Source: JADGHX01 sp037200125 (GTDB lineage: Bacteria; Pseudomonadota; Gammaproteobacteria; Steroidobacterales; Steroidobacteraceae). From it: 64,000 nucleotides of DNA. This document shows, piece after piece, positions 16,909-24,454 of the stretch. Every line of letters starts with the position of its first letter. Within the stretch, counting starts at the first letter, position 1. Location: contig JBBCGS010000002.1 in the NCBI GenBank assembly GCA_037200125.1, positions 682,001 to 746,000 on the forward strand. Reading direction: 5' to 3'. A model generated the notes under the pieces. The model did not search any database. It had not been told where the DNA came from and saw only the letters and a list, made by a program, of their open reading frames with translations. Both the position numbers and the translations under genes were made by a program.

Positions 16909-17933
16909 GCGTTCAGGCACCCAATGCCGAGCGGCAGATCTGGATCCTGACCCAGATGCTGCGCATTCGAGAGTTCGAGACGCGCGTCAAGCGCGCGTTC
17001 ACCGACCACCCCGGCGTGATCCGCGGCCACACGCACCTCGCCGATGGCGCGGAAGCGTCGATCGTCGGTTCGCTCGCGCACTTCCGCAAAGGCGACGGCG
17101 CGATGGCGACGTATCGCTGCCACGGCTATCCGATCACGCTCGGCAGCGATCCGAAAGCGCTGATGGCGGAGATCTTCGGTCGCGTGGATGGCATCTGCAA
17201 AGGCCTCGGCGGCTCGATGCATCTCACCGACGTCAAGAACGGCTTCCTCGGCACCTCTGGCATCGTGGGCGCGGGCATTCCGCACGCCGCCGGCGCCGCG
17301 TGGGCCGCGCAGATTCGCAAGAAGGGCGACGTAGTGCTCTCCTTCTTCGGAGATGGCGCGAGCAAGCAGGGCGCGTTCCATGAAACGCTGAACATCGCTT
17401 CGCTGTGGAAGCTGCCGGTGATCTTCGTGATGGAGAACAACGGCTACAACGTCGTGACGACCACTGCGCAGGAAGATGCGAACGCGGCGGCTGGCCGCCC
17501 GCTCTCGGTGAAGGCGGATTCGTACGAGATGCCGGGCGTCACGATCGACGGCACCGATCCGCTGGCGGTGTACGACGCGGTCGGCGACGCCATCGAGCGC
17601 GCGCGCGCGGGCGGCGGGCCGACGCTGGTCGAGTCGAAGGTGTATCGACTCTCCGCACACGGCAACATCATCGCGCCGCCGGGTGTGCCGCTGCACTACC
17701 CCGAGCACGAAGCGATTGCGGTGTTCGGCAAGCGCGAAGAATACGAAGCCGCCCTGCGCGGCGATCCGGTGCCCCGCTACCGCGGCAAGCTGGTTCAGGA
17801 TGGAGTGCTCACTTCCGCGACGGCGGACGAGTTGACGAAGAAGGTGGCCGACGAAATGCAGGCGGCCGTCACGTTCGCGCTCGCGAGCCCGTTCCCGAAG
17901 AACGAGTCGGCTCTCGACTACAACTTCGCCTGA
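16905..17933 (+). CDS. TPP-dependent dehydrogenase E1 component, alpha subunit (second pair)
   Basis: A 342-residue E1 alpha paralogue of 12644-13639, diverged but colinear. It retains the TPP motif (GDGASKQG ... MENN), CKGLGGSMHL, and HETLNIASLWKLPV next to the motif. Its N-terminal segment FETRVKRAFTDHPGVIRGHTHL and C terminus (GDPVPRYRGKLVQDG) differ from the first copy, suggesting a different substrate. The start codon overlaps the isomerase stop by four bases. The beta subunit follows after 21 bases with a GAGGAAA ribosome site. Confidence 0.9.
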   Translation: MSVQAPNAERQIWILTQMLRIREFETRVKRAFTDHPGVIRGHTHLADGAEASIVGSLAHFRKGDGAMATYRCHGYPITLGSDPKALMAEIFGRVDGICKGLGGSMHLTDVKNGFLGTSGIVGAGIPHAAGAAWAAQIRKKGDVVLSFFGDGASKQGAFHETLNIASLWKLPVIFVMENNGYNVVTTTAQEDANAAAGRPLSVKADSYEMPGVTIDGTDPLAVYDAVGDAIERARAGGGPTLVESKVYRLSAHGNIIAPPGVPLHYPEHEAIAVFGKREEYEAALRGDPVPRYRGKLVQDGVLTSATADELTKKVADEMQAAVTFALASPFPKNESALDYNFA

Positions 17934-17954
17934 GAACACGAGGAAACTACTCTC

Positions 17955-18914
17955 ATGGCAAATCTTCCTTTCATTGCCGCGATCGACGAAGGCATTCACC
18001 AGGAGATGGCGCGTGATTCGAACGTGCTCTACTTCGGCCAGAACCTCGCGACCACGGAGAATCACGAGTTCGTGAAACGCTACGGGCACGATCGCGTGCG
18101 CGTGACGCCGATTTCCGAAACCGCCGAGATCGGCATCGGCGTGGGTGCCGCGATGGCGGGCCTGCGACCGGTGATCGAGCTCTACATGGCGGAGTTCATG
18201 CTGGTCGCGATGGACCAGGTCGTGAACGAAGCGGCCAAGTTCCGTTATATGACGGGCGGCCAGGTGAAAGTGCCGCTCGTTCTGAAGGCGGGCTATGGCT
18301 TCACGGCCGGCTGGGCCGGGCAGCACACGGGCTCACTCGCGGCACTCTTCATGGGTTGGCCGGGGTTGAAGTGCGTGATCCCGTCAACGGCGGCGGACGC
18401 CAAGGGTCTCATGGCGACGGCGATTCGCGATGACAACCCGGTGGTGTTCCTGCACCACTACATGCTGACGCTCGAGCACGGCGAAGTGCCGGACGGCGAG
18501 CATCTCGTGCCGTTCGGCAAGGCGGAAATCCGCCGCGCCGGCAAGGACGTGACGATCGTCGCGACGGGCTGGATGGTTCAGCGCTCGCTCGCCGCGGCCG
18601 AGGCACTCAAAGCCGAAGGCATCGACGCCGAAGTGATCGACCCGCGCAGCATCGCGCCGCTCGACCTCGACACGATTCTGAAGTCGGTTGCGAAGACGCG
18701 GCACGTCGTGCTGGTCGACCAGGCGCCGCGCCACGCGTCGGTGAGCGCGGTGATCGCGGGGGATATCGCGGAGCATGGGTTCTCGTCGCTGAAGAAGCCG
18801 ATCATTCAGGTGACCGGCGCTGATACGACGGTGCCTTACAGCGAGCCGCTTGAAGCGCTCGTCATTCCTGACGAAGCGCGCATTGCTGCCGCCGTTCGTA
18901 AAGTCCTGAAGTAG
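17955..18914 (+). CDS. TPP-dependent dehydrogenase E1 component, beta subunit (second pair)
   Basis: A 319-residue E1 beta subunit with TPISETAEIGIGVGAA, YMTGGQVKVPLVLK and a C-terminal transketolase domain containing EVIDPRSIAPLD and LVDQAPRHASV. It is the last gene of the operon, followed by a GC hairpin at 18925-18954. Compared with the first beta subunit it has AGYGFTAGWAGQHTG in place of the Gly/Ala-rich loop, which lines the substrate side of the active site in this fold and supports different specificity for the two E1 enzymes. Confidence 0.9.
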   Translation: MANLPFIAAIDEGIHQEMARDSNVLYFGQNLATTENHEFVKRYGHDRVRVTPISETAEIGIGVGAAMAGLRPVIELYMAEFMLVAMDQVVNEAAKFRYMTGGQVKVPLVLKAGYGFTAGWAGQHTGSLAALFMGWPGLKCVIPSTAADAKGLMATAIRDDNPVVFLHHYMLTLEHGEVPDGEHLVPFGKAEIRRAGKDVTIVATGWMVQRSLAAAEALKAEGIDAEVIDPRSIAPLDLDTILKSVAKTRHVVLVDQAPRHASVSAVIAGDIAEHGFSSLKKPIIQVTGADTTVPYSEPLEALVIPDEARIAAAVRKVLK

Positions 18915-18924
18915 TGCCCTAATC

Positions 18925-18954
18925 GAGCGTCCGCTGCTAACGCGGCGGGCGCTC
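18925..18954 (+). terminator. Hairpin after the E1/E2 operon
   Basis: A 10-bp stem (GAGCGTCCGC against GCGGGCGCTC, one G-T pair) with a ten-base loop starts 11 bases after the last stop codon. No T-run follows. Confidence 0.5.
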
Positions 18955-18983
18955 GGGACAGGGTCCGCTTTCGCCGCGTCAGA

Positions 18984-19489
18984 TCACCGCCACGACGCTG
19001 AATCCGGCAGCGCCCCCGTGCACAACGGCGGCGCCCAACACGAAAGCACACCCTCTTCTCTTACCGTCAGCGGCGCTCGCGCCTCATCGGGAATGAGTAC
19101 CGCACCCGGAATGAACCTATCCAGCGTCGCGAGGTGCCCGCCGTGAGCCTTCGCTAACGCCAGCAGAAGCCGTCAGTCGTCTGTCCCCACTTGAGCACCC
19201 AGGCCGGTAGTCGACGCGCGGGAACGTCGTCAGGAATGAAAAGCATTTTCTGGCGCGACTTGAGCGTATGAAGGTCGGAGCGTGCCGAGTCCACACTCAC
19301 GGAATGCCCCGCCTTGCCGCTCGCGATACGGACGAAACCCAGCTCCGTTATCGGGCACGTGGCAAACACAACCTTCCCCTGGTCTCGCTCCGCAAACAGT
19401 TGGGCAGCCCAAGTGTTAACCCGTGCGTAGTGCACGTGCGCCTGGTACTGCATGGCAAGCAATGTGTTGACGTCGAGAAGATACGTCAT
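18984..19489 (-). pseudogene. PIN-domain (VapC-like) toxin, frameshifted
   Basis: From ATG 19489 the frame encodes a PIN-like N terminus (MTYLLDVNTLLAM with the first acidic residue; CPITELGFVRIA with the second) but stops at 19154 after 111 residues in the unrelated tail FCWR. In another frame the sequence right after position about 19168 reads LLALAKAHGGHLATLD and then GAVLIPDEA, the classical VapC C terminus. A single missing base near 19168 therefore breaks the gene; the shifted frame runs to a stop at 18984. The start overlaps the stop of the upstream antitoxin-like gene by four bases. The catalytic C-terminal acidic residues would be lost, so the toxin is probably inactive unless the shift is a sequencing error. 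Confidence 0.75.
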
Positions 19490-19680
19490 GGGAAATCCTC
19501 GAGTTCTCGACGAACGTACTCCGAGGTCAACGGCGGAGTGCCAGGTGGAGAAAGAAACGTGACTAGTCCGTTGTCCGGCCTGATGTAGTAAGGAGACCCA
19601 ACGGCGGGCCGGATGATCGGATACGGAACATCCGGATACTCCGGGTCGGGTGTATGCGAAGTCGGTGCTGTTTTTTTCAT
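19486..19680 (-). CDS. Antitoxin-like partner of the PIN toxin
   Basis: A 64-residue hydrophilic protein (MKKTAPTSHTPDPEYPDVPY..., ending LTSEYVRRELEDFP). Its stop codon overlaps the toxin start in ATGA, the usual arrangement for a toxin-antitoxin operon. The Pro-rich middle with FLSPPGTPPLTSEYVRRE resembles short antitoxins found with PIN toxins, but I cannot assign a named family. Two dyads at 19722-19760 lie 42-80 bases upstream and could be its autoregulatory operators. Confidence 0.65.
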   Translation of the reverse strand: MKKTAPTSHTPDPEYPDVPYPIIRPAVGSPYYIRPDNGLVTFLSPPGTPPLTSEYVRRELEDFP

Positions 19681-19721
19681 GCGTAAACTCTAAGTTATGT
19701 ATCGAATATGTGGCAACGATA

Positions 19722-19760
19722 ATTTCCGTCACGGAAATACGAAACATCGGTCGCCGATGT
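19722..19760. promoter_or_regulatory. Two adjacent 17-bp dyads upstream of the toxin-antitoxin pair
   Basis: ATTTCCG-tca-CGGAAAT (19722-19738) and ACATCGG-tcg-CCGATGT (19744-19760) are both perfect 7-bp inverted repeats with three-base spacers, centred 22 bases apart. This suits two operator sites on one DNA face for a dimeric autoregulator. The arm sequences of the two dyads are not the same. Confidence 0.5.
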
Positions 19761-19919
19761 CGATGAATCGCGCGAGCGGAACCGTACCCCGCGTGACGCG
19801 CACAGACGATTCGCATTCGTGGTGTAAACGTACAGAAATGCGTGCGACGCACACGCGGCGCTGTTCTGAATCCGGCAGGACAATCGCGCACTTCCCGGTG
19901 AACGGCGGATGAAATCAAA

Positions 19920-19947
19920 GAAGGGCCGGAATCTCTTCCAGCCCTTC
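19920..19947 (-). terminator. Hairpin terminator following the SDR remnant
   Basis: GAAGGGCCGGAA (19920-19931) pairs with TTCCAGCCCTTC (19936-19947) with one mismatch and a four-base loop. It directly follows the remnant's stop codon on the minus strand, then CTTTGATTTC. Confidence 0.55.
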
Positions 19948-19952
19948 CCTGC

Positions 19953-20012
19953 TCAACCCGCGAGACCGCCCAGGCCGCTCGAGGTGCCTGTGATGAGGAG
20001 GGTTTTGTTCAT
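19953..20012 (-). pseudogene. Remnant of a short-chain dehydrogenase gene
   Basis: A 19-codon frame reads MNKTLLITGTSSGLGGLAG then stop. The first 16 residues are a typical SDR N terminus with the TGTSSGLG cofactor motif. A strong ribosome site (AAGGAGC, seven bases ahead) is preserved, and a terminator hairpin follows immediately. The gene body appears deleted, joining the 5' end to the 3' end and terminator. Confidence 0.7.
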
Positions 20013-20151
20013 TGGGTGCTCCTTGTCCGGGCACTAAAGTGCGGCGGAGCGGCGACGTGCGCTGTGGCGGGCGGCGCCAATCTGCAATCCGATTGCACCA
20101 AAGCCCTCGAGTGGCTCTAGCGTACCGACTAAGGAGTTTCCACCATCGCGC

Positions 20152-20424
20152 TTACTTCGCACCGAAGCGCGCGACGGATCGCTCCTTCGCACGCGCCGCC
20201 TCCACCTCTCTGTTGCGCGGATCGGTCAGCGTGATCAGCGACGCGAGCAGCGTACTCGCCACCGCCGAGACCTCGGCTACCGCCTGATCGAACGCGGCCT
20301 TGTTGGCCTTCGAGGGCGTATTGAAGCCACTCAACTTGCGCACGAACTGAAGCGAGGCGGCGCGGATCTCGTCCTGCGTCGCGGGAGGCTCGAAGTTGAA
20401 TAGCGTTTTGATGTTCCGGCACAT
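20152..20424 (-). CDS. DUF2277 domain-containing protein
   Basis: A 90-residue protein beginning MCRNIKTLFNFEPPATQDE and containing FVRKLSGFNTPSKAN, the diagnostic segments of DUF2277, with the usual basic C terminus (AARAKERSVARFGAK). The whole family domain is present at normal length. The function is unknown. The start codon is one base beyond the stop of the nucleoside hydrolase gene, so both are in one transcript. Confidence 0.92.
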   Translation of the reverse strand: MCRNIKTLFNFEPPATQDEIRAASLQFVRKLSGFNTPSKANKAAFDQAVAEVSAVASTLLASLITLTDPRNREVEAARAKERSVARFGAK

Positions 20425-20425
20425 G

Positions 20426-21547
20426 TCAGTGAGACCCTGCCTGCTGCAAAAGTTTCACCACCATCCGCTCGAAGCGAGGCACGTCCACATCGAACACAAC
20501 TTGTACCGGGCGTTCGCCCAGGCCCGGCGACTCGCCAGCAGTCCAGCTGAGCGTGTTGCCGTAGCCAGCGGTCGGGCTCGTATCCGCATCCACGAGCAAC
20601 GTCTGGCTGCGCGTGATGAGCGATGGGTCCAGCCACACCGCCACCGCAAGCTCGTCCCACATCGGGTACGACTCGCCGAAGCGAACCAGATAGTCGGCGA
20701 AAGGCGCGCGCCCCTTGGCGATCTGCTCGAAGAACTCTTTCTTGAAGAACGTACGCGTCGTCGGATCCACCGGCACTTCGACGATGTGGCGCCACGGCTC
20801 GTGCAACACGAGTGACGCCGCCTCCGGATCCCAGCGCATATTGAACTCACGCCGAGGCGCGTTCGCGTACTCCGCGGCGAAGCTGTTGTCGGCCGCGACT
20901 GGATTGAAGCTGCCGCCCATGAAGACAAGCTCACGCGCGTTCGCCGCGAACGACGGATCCAGCCGCGCGGCGAGCGCGAGATTGGTCATCGGGCCGGCCG
21001 CGATGATCGAGACCTCCCCGGGAAACTGACGCACGGCGCGCACGAGGAACTCCGCCGCACTCCCCGCCGCCGCCTTGATGCGCGGTACGCCTGCGGGCGA
21101 CTCGGGAACAACCGACGGTTCGTGATACGGCACCCGTTTCACGCCCTGATCCGGCCAGACCTCGGTCCACGCTCCTTTGTAGTACAGCTTCCCGAATTGC
21201 CGCTCCCACTCCTTCGTCTTCGCGGGCGAGTTCAGCAGCGGCATGACGGCGCCCGCATACACGGGCACGTCCGTGCGTTTTGCGATTTCGAGCAGCCGCA
21301 GCGTGTGACTGACTTCTTCGTCGCGCCAGCCGTCGCCACTCGTCACGGTGATGCCGAGCACGTCGACGTCCTCCGCTTGCAACAGAAGCAGGATAGCCTG
21401 CAGATTCGAGCCCGCCGGGCCGAACGCATCCTGATCGATGATCACTTTGCGCTTCGTGGCCGCCTCGGCGGTGGCCTGCAGGCCGAGCGCGAAGATGAGT
21501 GCGACCGTCCAGCCGAACAACCTTGACCATCGATCAAAAGATTTCAT
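20426..21547 (-). CDS. Exported nucleoside hydrolase-family protein, divergent active site
   Basis: A 373-residue protein with a signal peptide (about 1-29, ending ATAEAAT) and an inosine/uridine-preferring nucleoside hydrolase fold: ELVFMGGSF, the Asn-containing REFNMRWDPEAA and the late Asp in WDELAVAVW. The N-terminal calcium/ribose motif, normally DTDPGxDD, reads IIDQDAFGPAGSNLQA: the leading Asp pair is kept, but Asn stands where the second Asp is expected. ATG 21547 is chosen because the signal peptide begins there. It is divergent from a 5'-nucleotidase lipoprotein 57 bases away, consistent with stepwise breakdown of external nucleotides. Activity is uncertain because of the altered motif. 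Confidence 0.85.
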   Translation of the reverse strand: MKSFDRWSRLFGWTVALIFALGLQATAEAATKRKVIIDQDAFGPAGSNLQAILLLLQAEDVDVLGITVTSGDGWRDEEVSHTLRLLEIAKRTDVPVYAGAVMPLLNSPAKTKEWERQFGKLYYKGAWTEVWPDQGVKRVPYHEPSVVPESPAGVPRIKAAAGSAAEFLVRAVRQFPGEVSIIAAGPMTNLALAARLDPSFAANARELVFMGGSFNPVAADNSFAAEYANAPRREFNMRWDPEAASLVLHEPWRHIVEVPVDPTTRTFFKKEFFEQIAKGRAPFADYLVRFGESYPMWDELAVAVWLDPSLITRSQTLLVDADTSPTAGYGNTLSWTAGESPGLGERPVQVVFDVDVPRFERMVVKLLQQAGSH

Positions 21548-21604
21548 GCCGTGGGTCCTGCGCCCCCCGCTGGAGGCTGTCGAGATGCATGTCAGAATAA
21601 CCGC

Positions 21605-23305
21605 ATGAGGTTCATGCGCGAAATGGGGTTCGCGGCGGCGGTGCTTGCGATGGCACTGGCGGGTTGCGCAACGCCTCCCCCGTCTAGCGGCGCGCCGCTG
21701 CATCTGACGCTGATCGCGTTCAACGATTTTCACGGCCAGCTTTCGACGCCTGCCGACGGCACGCGGATACCGTCATCCGATCCGTCCGCGCCGCCCAGCC
21801 GGCTGCTCACCGGCGGAGCCGCCGAGCTCGCGGGCGTCATCTCGCAACTGCGAGCGCGGAACCCGCTCACCGCGGTGGTCGCGGCGGGCGACCTGATCAG
21901 CGCTTCGCCGTTGAACTCGGCGCTGTTCCACGACGAGCCTTCCATCGAAGCGCTGAACCTCGCGGGCCTCGAGTTCACCTCCGTCGGCAACCACGAGTTC
22001 GATCACGGGCTCGCGGAACTTCGGCGCATGCAGAGCGGCGGCTGCGCCGCCGAGACCGCGCAGACGTCGTGCCATCGCCATGTCTTCGCGGGCGCGCATT
22101 TCAAGTATCTCGCGGCCAACGTCACGGACACGAGCACCGGGCAGCCCGTGTTTCCCGCCTCCGCGCTCAAGACTTTCGATCTGGGCAACGGCCGCGCATT
22201 GAAGGTGGGCTTCATCGGCGCAGTCGTCCACAGCGTCCCGCAACTCGTCATACCGGCGATGGTGAAGAATCTTGCGTTCAGCGAAGAGTCGGCCGCCATC
22301 AATGCAGCGGTACCCGCGCTGCGCGCGCAGGGCGCGGAAGTCATTGTGGTGCTCATCCACGAGGGCGGCGTCACCTCCTCGGCCGCTTTCGACGACCTCA
22401 CGTGCCCGGATTTCAACGGCGCGATTCTGCCGATCGTCGACAGGCTCGATCCCGCCATCGGCGTCGTCGTGAGCGGGCACACGCATCGCACGTATATCTG
22501 CCGGAGGAACGGGCGGCTCGTGACGAGCGCCGGATCCCAGGGGCGCTTCGTCACTGACATCGAATTGACGCTGGATCCGGTCAGTCATCACGTGATCGGC
22601 AGCGGCGCGACGCAAGTCGCCGTGACCAGCGGGCAGCCGTCGAGCGTAAAGAATGCGGAAGTACAGGCCCTGGCCGATGCCTACACGGCGGACGCCGCGC
22701 CACTCACAGAGCGCGTGATCGCCCGCATCAGCGAAGACATCACGCGCCGCGCATCGCCCGCGGGCGAGTCCGCGCTCGGAGACCTGGTCGCCGATGCGCA
22801 TCTCGCCGCGACGGCCGCGCCCGATGCGGGCGGCGCGCAGATTGCGTTGATGAACTCCTCGGGCATGCGCACGGACTTGCTGGCGAAGAATGGCCGAATC
22901 ACCTACGGCGATATCCACGACGTGCATCCGTTCGGCAACTCGCTGATCACCGTCACGCTGAACGGGGCGCAGCTGCATGCGCTGCTCGAGCAGCAATGGA
23001 CCGGTGGCAGCTCGACGTTTCAGGTCTCCGCGGGGTTCACTTACGAATGGCGCGAAGCGGGCGCGCCCGGTGCGCGCATCGACGCGAGCAGCATGCGCCT
23101 GAACGGCAAGCCCATCGATCCGACAGCGAACTATCGAATCGCGTCAAACGAGTTCCTGGCGGGGGGCGGCGACGGCTATGCCGTGCTGGCGGCCGGTACC
23201 AATCGCGTGCGCGGAATGCTGGACTCCGAGGCGCTGGAGAAATACGCCATCGCGCACTCGCCGCTCGTCAGCCCGACCGTTGGGAGAACTCGCAGAGCGC
23301 CGTGA
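21605..23305 (+). CDS. 5'-nucleotidase/UshA-like metallophosphoesterase lipoprotein
   Basis: A 566-residue protein with a lipoprotein signal (lipobox LAGC, Cys21). The calcineurin-like metallophosphatase domain carries FNDFHGQL, AAGDLIS, GNHEFDHG and SGHTHRTY. The C-terminal 5'-nucleotidase substrate domain covers about the last 190 residues (LMNSSGMRTDLL, DIHDVHPFGNSLITV, FLAGGGDGY). It should hydrolyse external nucleotides, sugar nucleotides or cyclic nucleotides to nucleosides and phosphate at the cell envelope. ATG 21605 gives the best lipoprotein signal; 21614 is an alternative. Divergent from the nucleoside hydrolase operon. Confidence 0.92.
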   Translation: MRFMREMGFAAAVLAMALAGCATPPPSSGAPLHLTLIAFNDFHGQLSTPADGTRIPSSDPSAPPSRLLTGGAAELAGVISQLRARNPLTAVVAAGDLISASPLNSALFHDEPSIEALNLAGLEFTSVGNHEFDHGLAELRRMQSGGCAAETAQTSCHRHVFAGAHFKYLAANVTDTSTGQPVFPASALKTFDLGNGRALKVGFIGAVVHSVPQLVIPAMVKNLAFSEESAAINAAVPALRAQGAEVIVVLIHEGGVTSSAAFDDLTCPDFNGAILPIVDRLDPAIGVVVSGHTHRTYICRRNGRLVTSAGSQGRFVTDIELTLDPVSHHVIGSGATQVAVTSGQPSSVKNAEVQALADAYTADAAPLTERVIARISEDITRRASPAGESALGDLVADAHLAATAAPDAGGAQIALMNSSGMRTDLLAKNGRITYGDIHDVHPFGNSLITVTLNGAQLHALLEQQWTGGSSTFQVSAGFTYEWREAGAPGARIDASSMRLNGKPIDPTANYRIASNEFLAGGGDGYAVLAAGTNRVRGMLDSEALEKYAIAHSPLVSPTVGRTRRAP

Positions 23306-23321
23306 ATGGCGCATTAGGTTC

Positions 23322-23343
23322 GCTCGCGCCTGTCGGCGCGAGC
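23322..23343. terminator. Perfect 9-bp hairpin between convergent genes
   Basis: GCTCGCGCC, loop TGTC, GGCGCGAGC. It lies between the 5'-nucleotidase stop at 23305 and the minus-strand stop at 23375 and can serve both. Confidence 0.55.
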
Positions 23344-23374
23344 CCATCATCGCGTGCGGCTCACCGCAGCGAGC

Positions 23375-23779
23375 TCACCGCGAACTGCGATTCTTCGCAG
23401 TGATGGAATAATTCACTTCGAGCCCGCACAAACGCCCGGCCAGCCGCTCGTGCGACCGGGTCCCGACGCATTTCAACGAGCCCTTCGTGTTCCGGCGCTC
23501 ACGGCTGAGCGTATCGAGCGCTACGGCCTGCAGGTCGTAGACGCCGTCACAATCGCCATAAGGGCACGGAAAGACGAAGTGCGCCTTGGCGGGTGGAAAG
23601 AGTGAAAAGGACTGCGGCACGTGCGCCGGCGCCGAGTTCGACAGGAACTCGAGCTGCACACTGACCGACTCGGCATCTGGAAAAGCGGCCCCAATGGTCT
23701 CGGCGGCGGCGCGCCCCTTGCGAAGCGCGTCCCGACGATCCCAGACCGGGACCACTTTCTTGTTTCTCGACAGCCTCAT
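23375..23779 (-). CDS. Hypothetical protein with a Cys-rich (zinc-ribbon-like) segment
   Basis: A 134-residue protein with no recognised name. A segment CPYGDCDGVYDL (C-x4-C) is followed by single Cys residues in LKCVGTR and RLCGLE, which could complete a zinc-binding set. The N-terminal half is amphipathic (RRDALRKGRAAAETIG, then SVSVQLEFLSNSAPAHVPQ), and the last residues are basic. The next minus-strand gene upstream encodes an RRM protein ending 62 bases before this start, so co-transcription and a nucleic-acid-related role are possible but unproven. Confidence 0.65.
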   Translation of the reverse strand: MRLSRNKKVVPVWDRRDALRKGRAAAETIGAAFPDAESVSVQLEFLSNSAPAHVPQSFSLFPPAKAHFVFPCPYGDCDGVYDLQAVALDTLSRERRNTKGSLKCVGTRSHERLAGRLCGLEVNYSITAKNRSSR

Positions 23780-23841
23780 GGCTTTTCACGATCGCGAGCG
23801 CCGCGCGGAAGATTCCCGCACGAGCGCTCGCGCGTGTCGCC

Positions 23842-24144
23842 TTAGTAGCGTCGCGGGCCGCCGCGACCACCGCCGCCACCACCACCACCGCCAGCGCGAT
23901 CCTGCGCTTCGTTGATCTTGAGCGAACGACCGGAGAAGTCGGTGCCGTTGAGTGCCTGCATCGCACGCGACGCATCGGCATTCGACATCTCGACGAAGCC
24001 GAAGCCACGAGGACGGCCCGTGTCGCGGTCCGTGATCAGCGAGACCTTCTCCACCGTACCGTGGGAGGCGAACAGCGCGCGTACCGCGTCTTCGGTGGCA
24101 TCAAAGGGAAGATTTCCGACGTAGAGCTTGGTCACTTCAGACAC
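23842..24144 (-). CDS. RRM RNA-binding protein (cold-inducible glycine-rich type)
   Basis: A 100-residue protein with one RNA-recognition motif: RNP2 LYVGNL near the start and RNP1 RGFGFVEM in the middle, with the usual LITDRDTGRPRG between them. A Gly-rich tail (about nine Gly) ends RGGPRRY. This architecture is that of the bacterial cold-inducible RNA-binding proteins, which act as RNA chaperones. The start is taken as GTG 24144 (VSEVTKLYVGN); a second GTG at 24135 is possible. A candidate -10 element lies about 140 bases upstream, which would leave a long leader, as is common for cold-shock genes. Confidence 0.88.
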   Translation of the reverse strand: MSEVTKLYVGNLPFDATEDAVRALFASHGTVEKVSLITDRDTGRPRGFGFVEMSNADASRAMQALNGTDFSGRSLKINEAQDRAGGGGGGGGGRGGPRRY

Positions 24145-24454
24145 CTGCAAATTAAGGAAATAGCGTGGCGGATTCGCGGCCCGCCTCCAGGATGCGTAGA
24201 TTTCCGAGGTGGCGGTCTTTGGTCGGAAGGAGCGCGAAATGCGCAGGACCAAGGGCTGACAAGGCGAAATTTACGAGCCGGGGGCGACTATACGTGAAGA
24301 GCGTCACCCTCGCCGAACTTTCTATGTGTCGGCCACCGAGCGCGGGCTTCGCCATCGCAGGCTTCGCGCCCTCACGGTGCGCTCCGTGGAAGAATTTACG
24401 ACCTGAGGCGGTCGAGTAGCGTACGCTGGCACGGCCTTATTTACGGAAAAACAC
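24145..24454. other. Divergent intergenic region upstream of the RRM gene
   Basis: About 310 bases without a credible gene. On the minus strand TATAGT (24292-24287) is a possible -10 for the RRM gene and would give a leader of about 140 bases. AT-rich runs around 24268-24273 (AATTTA) and 24393 are the only other notable composition change. Nothing else is recognised. Confidence 0.3.
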
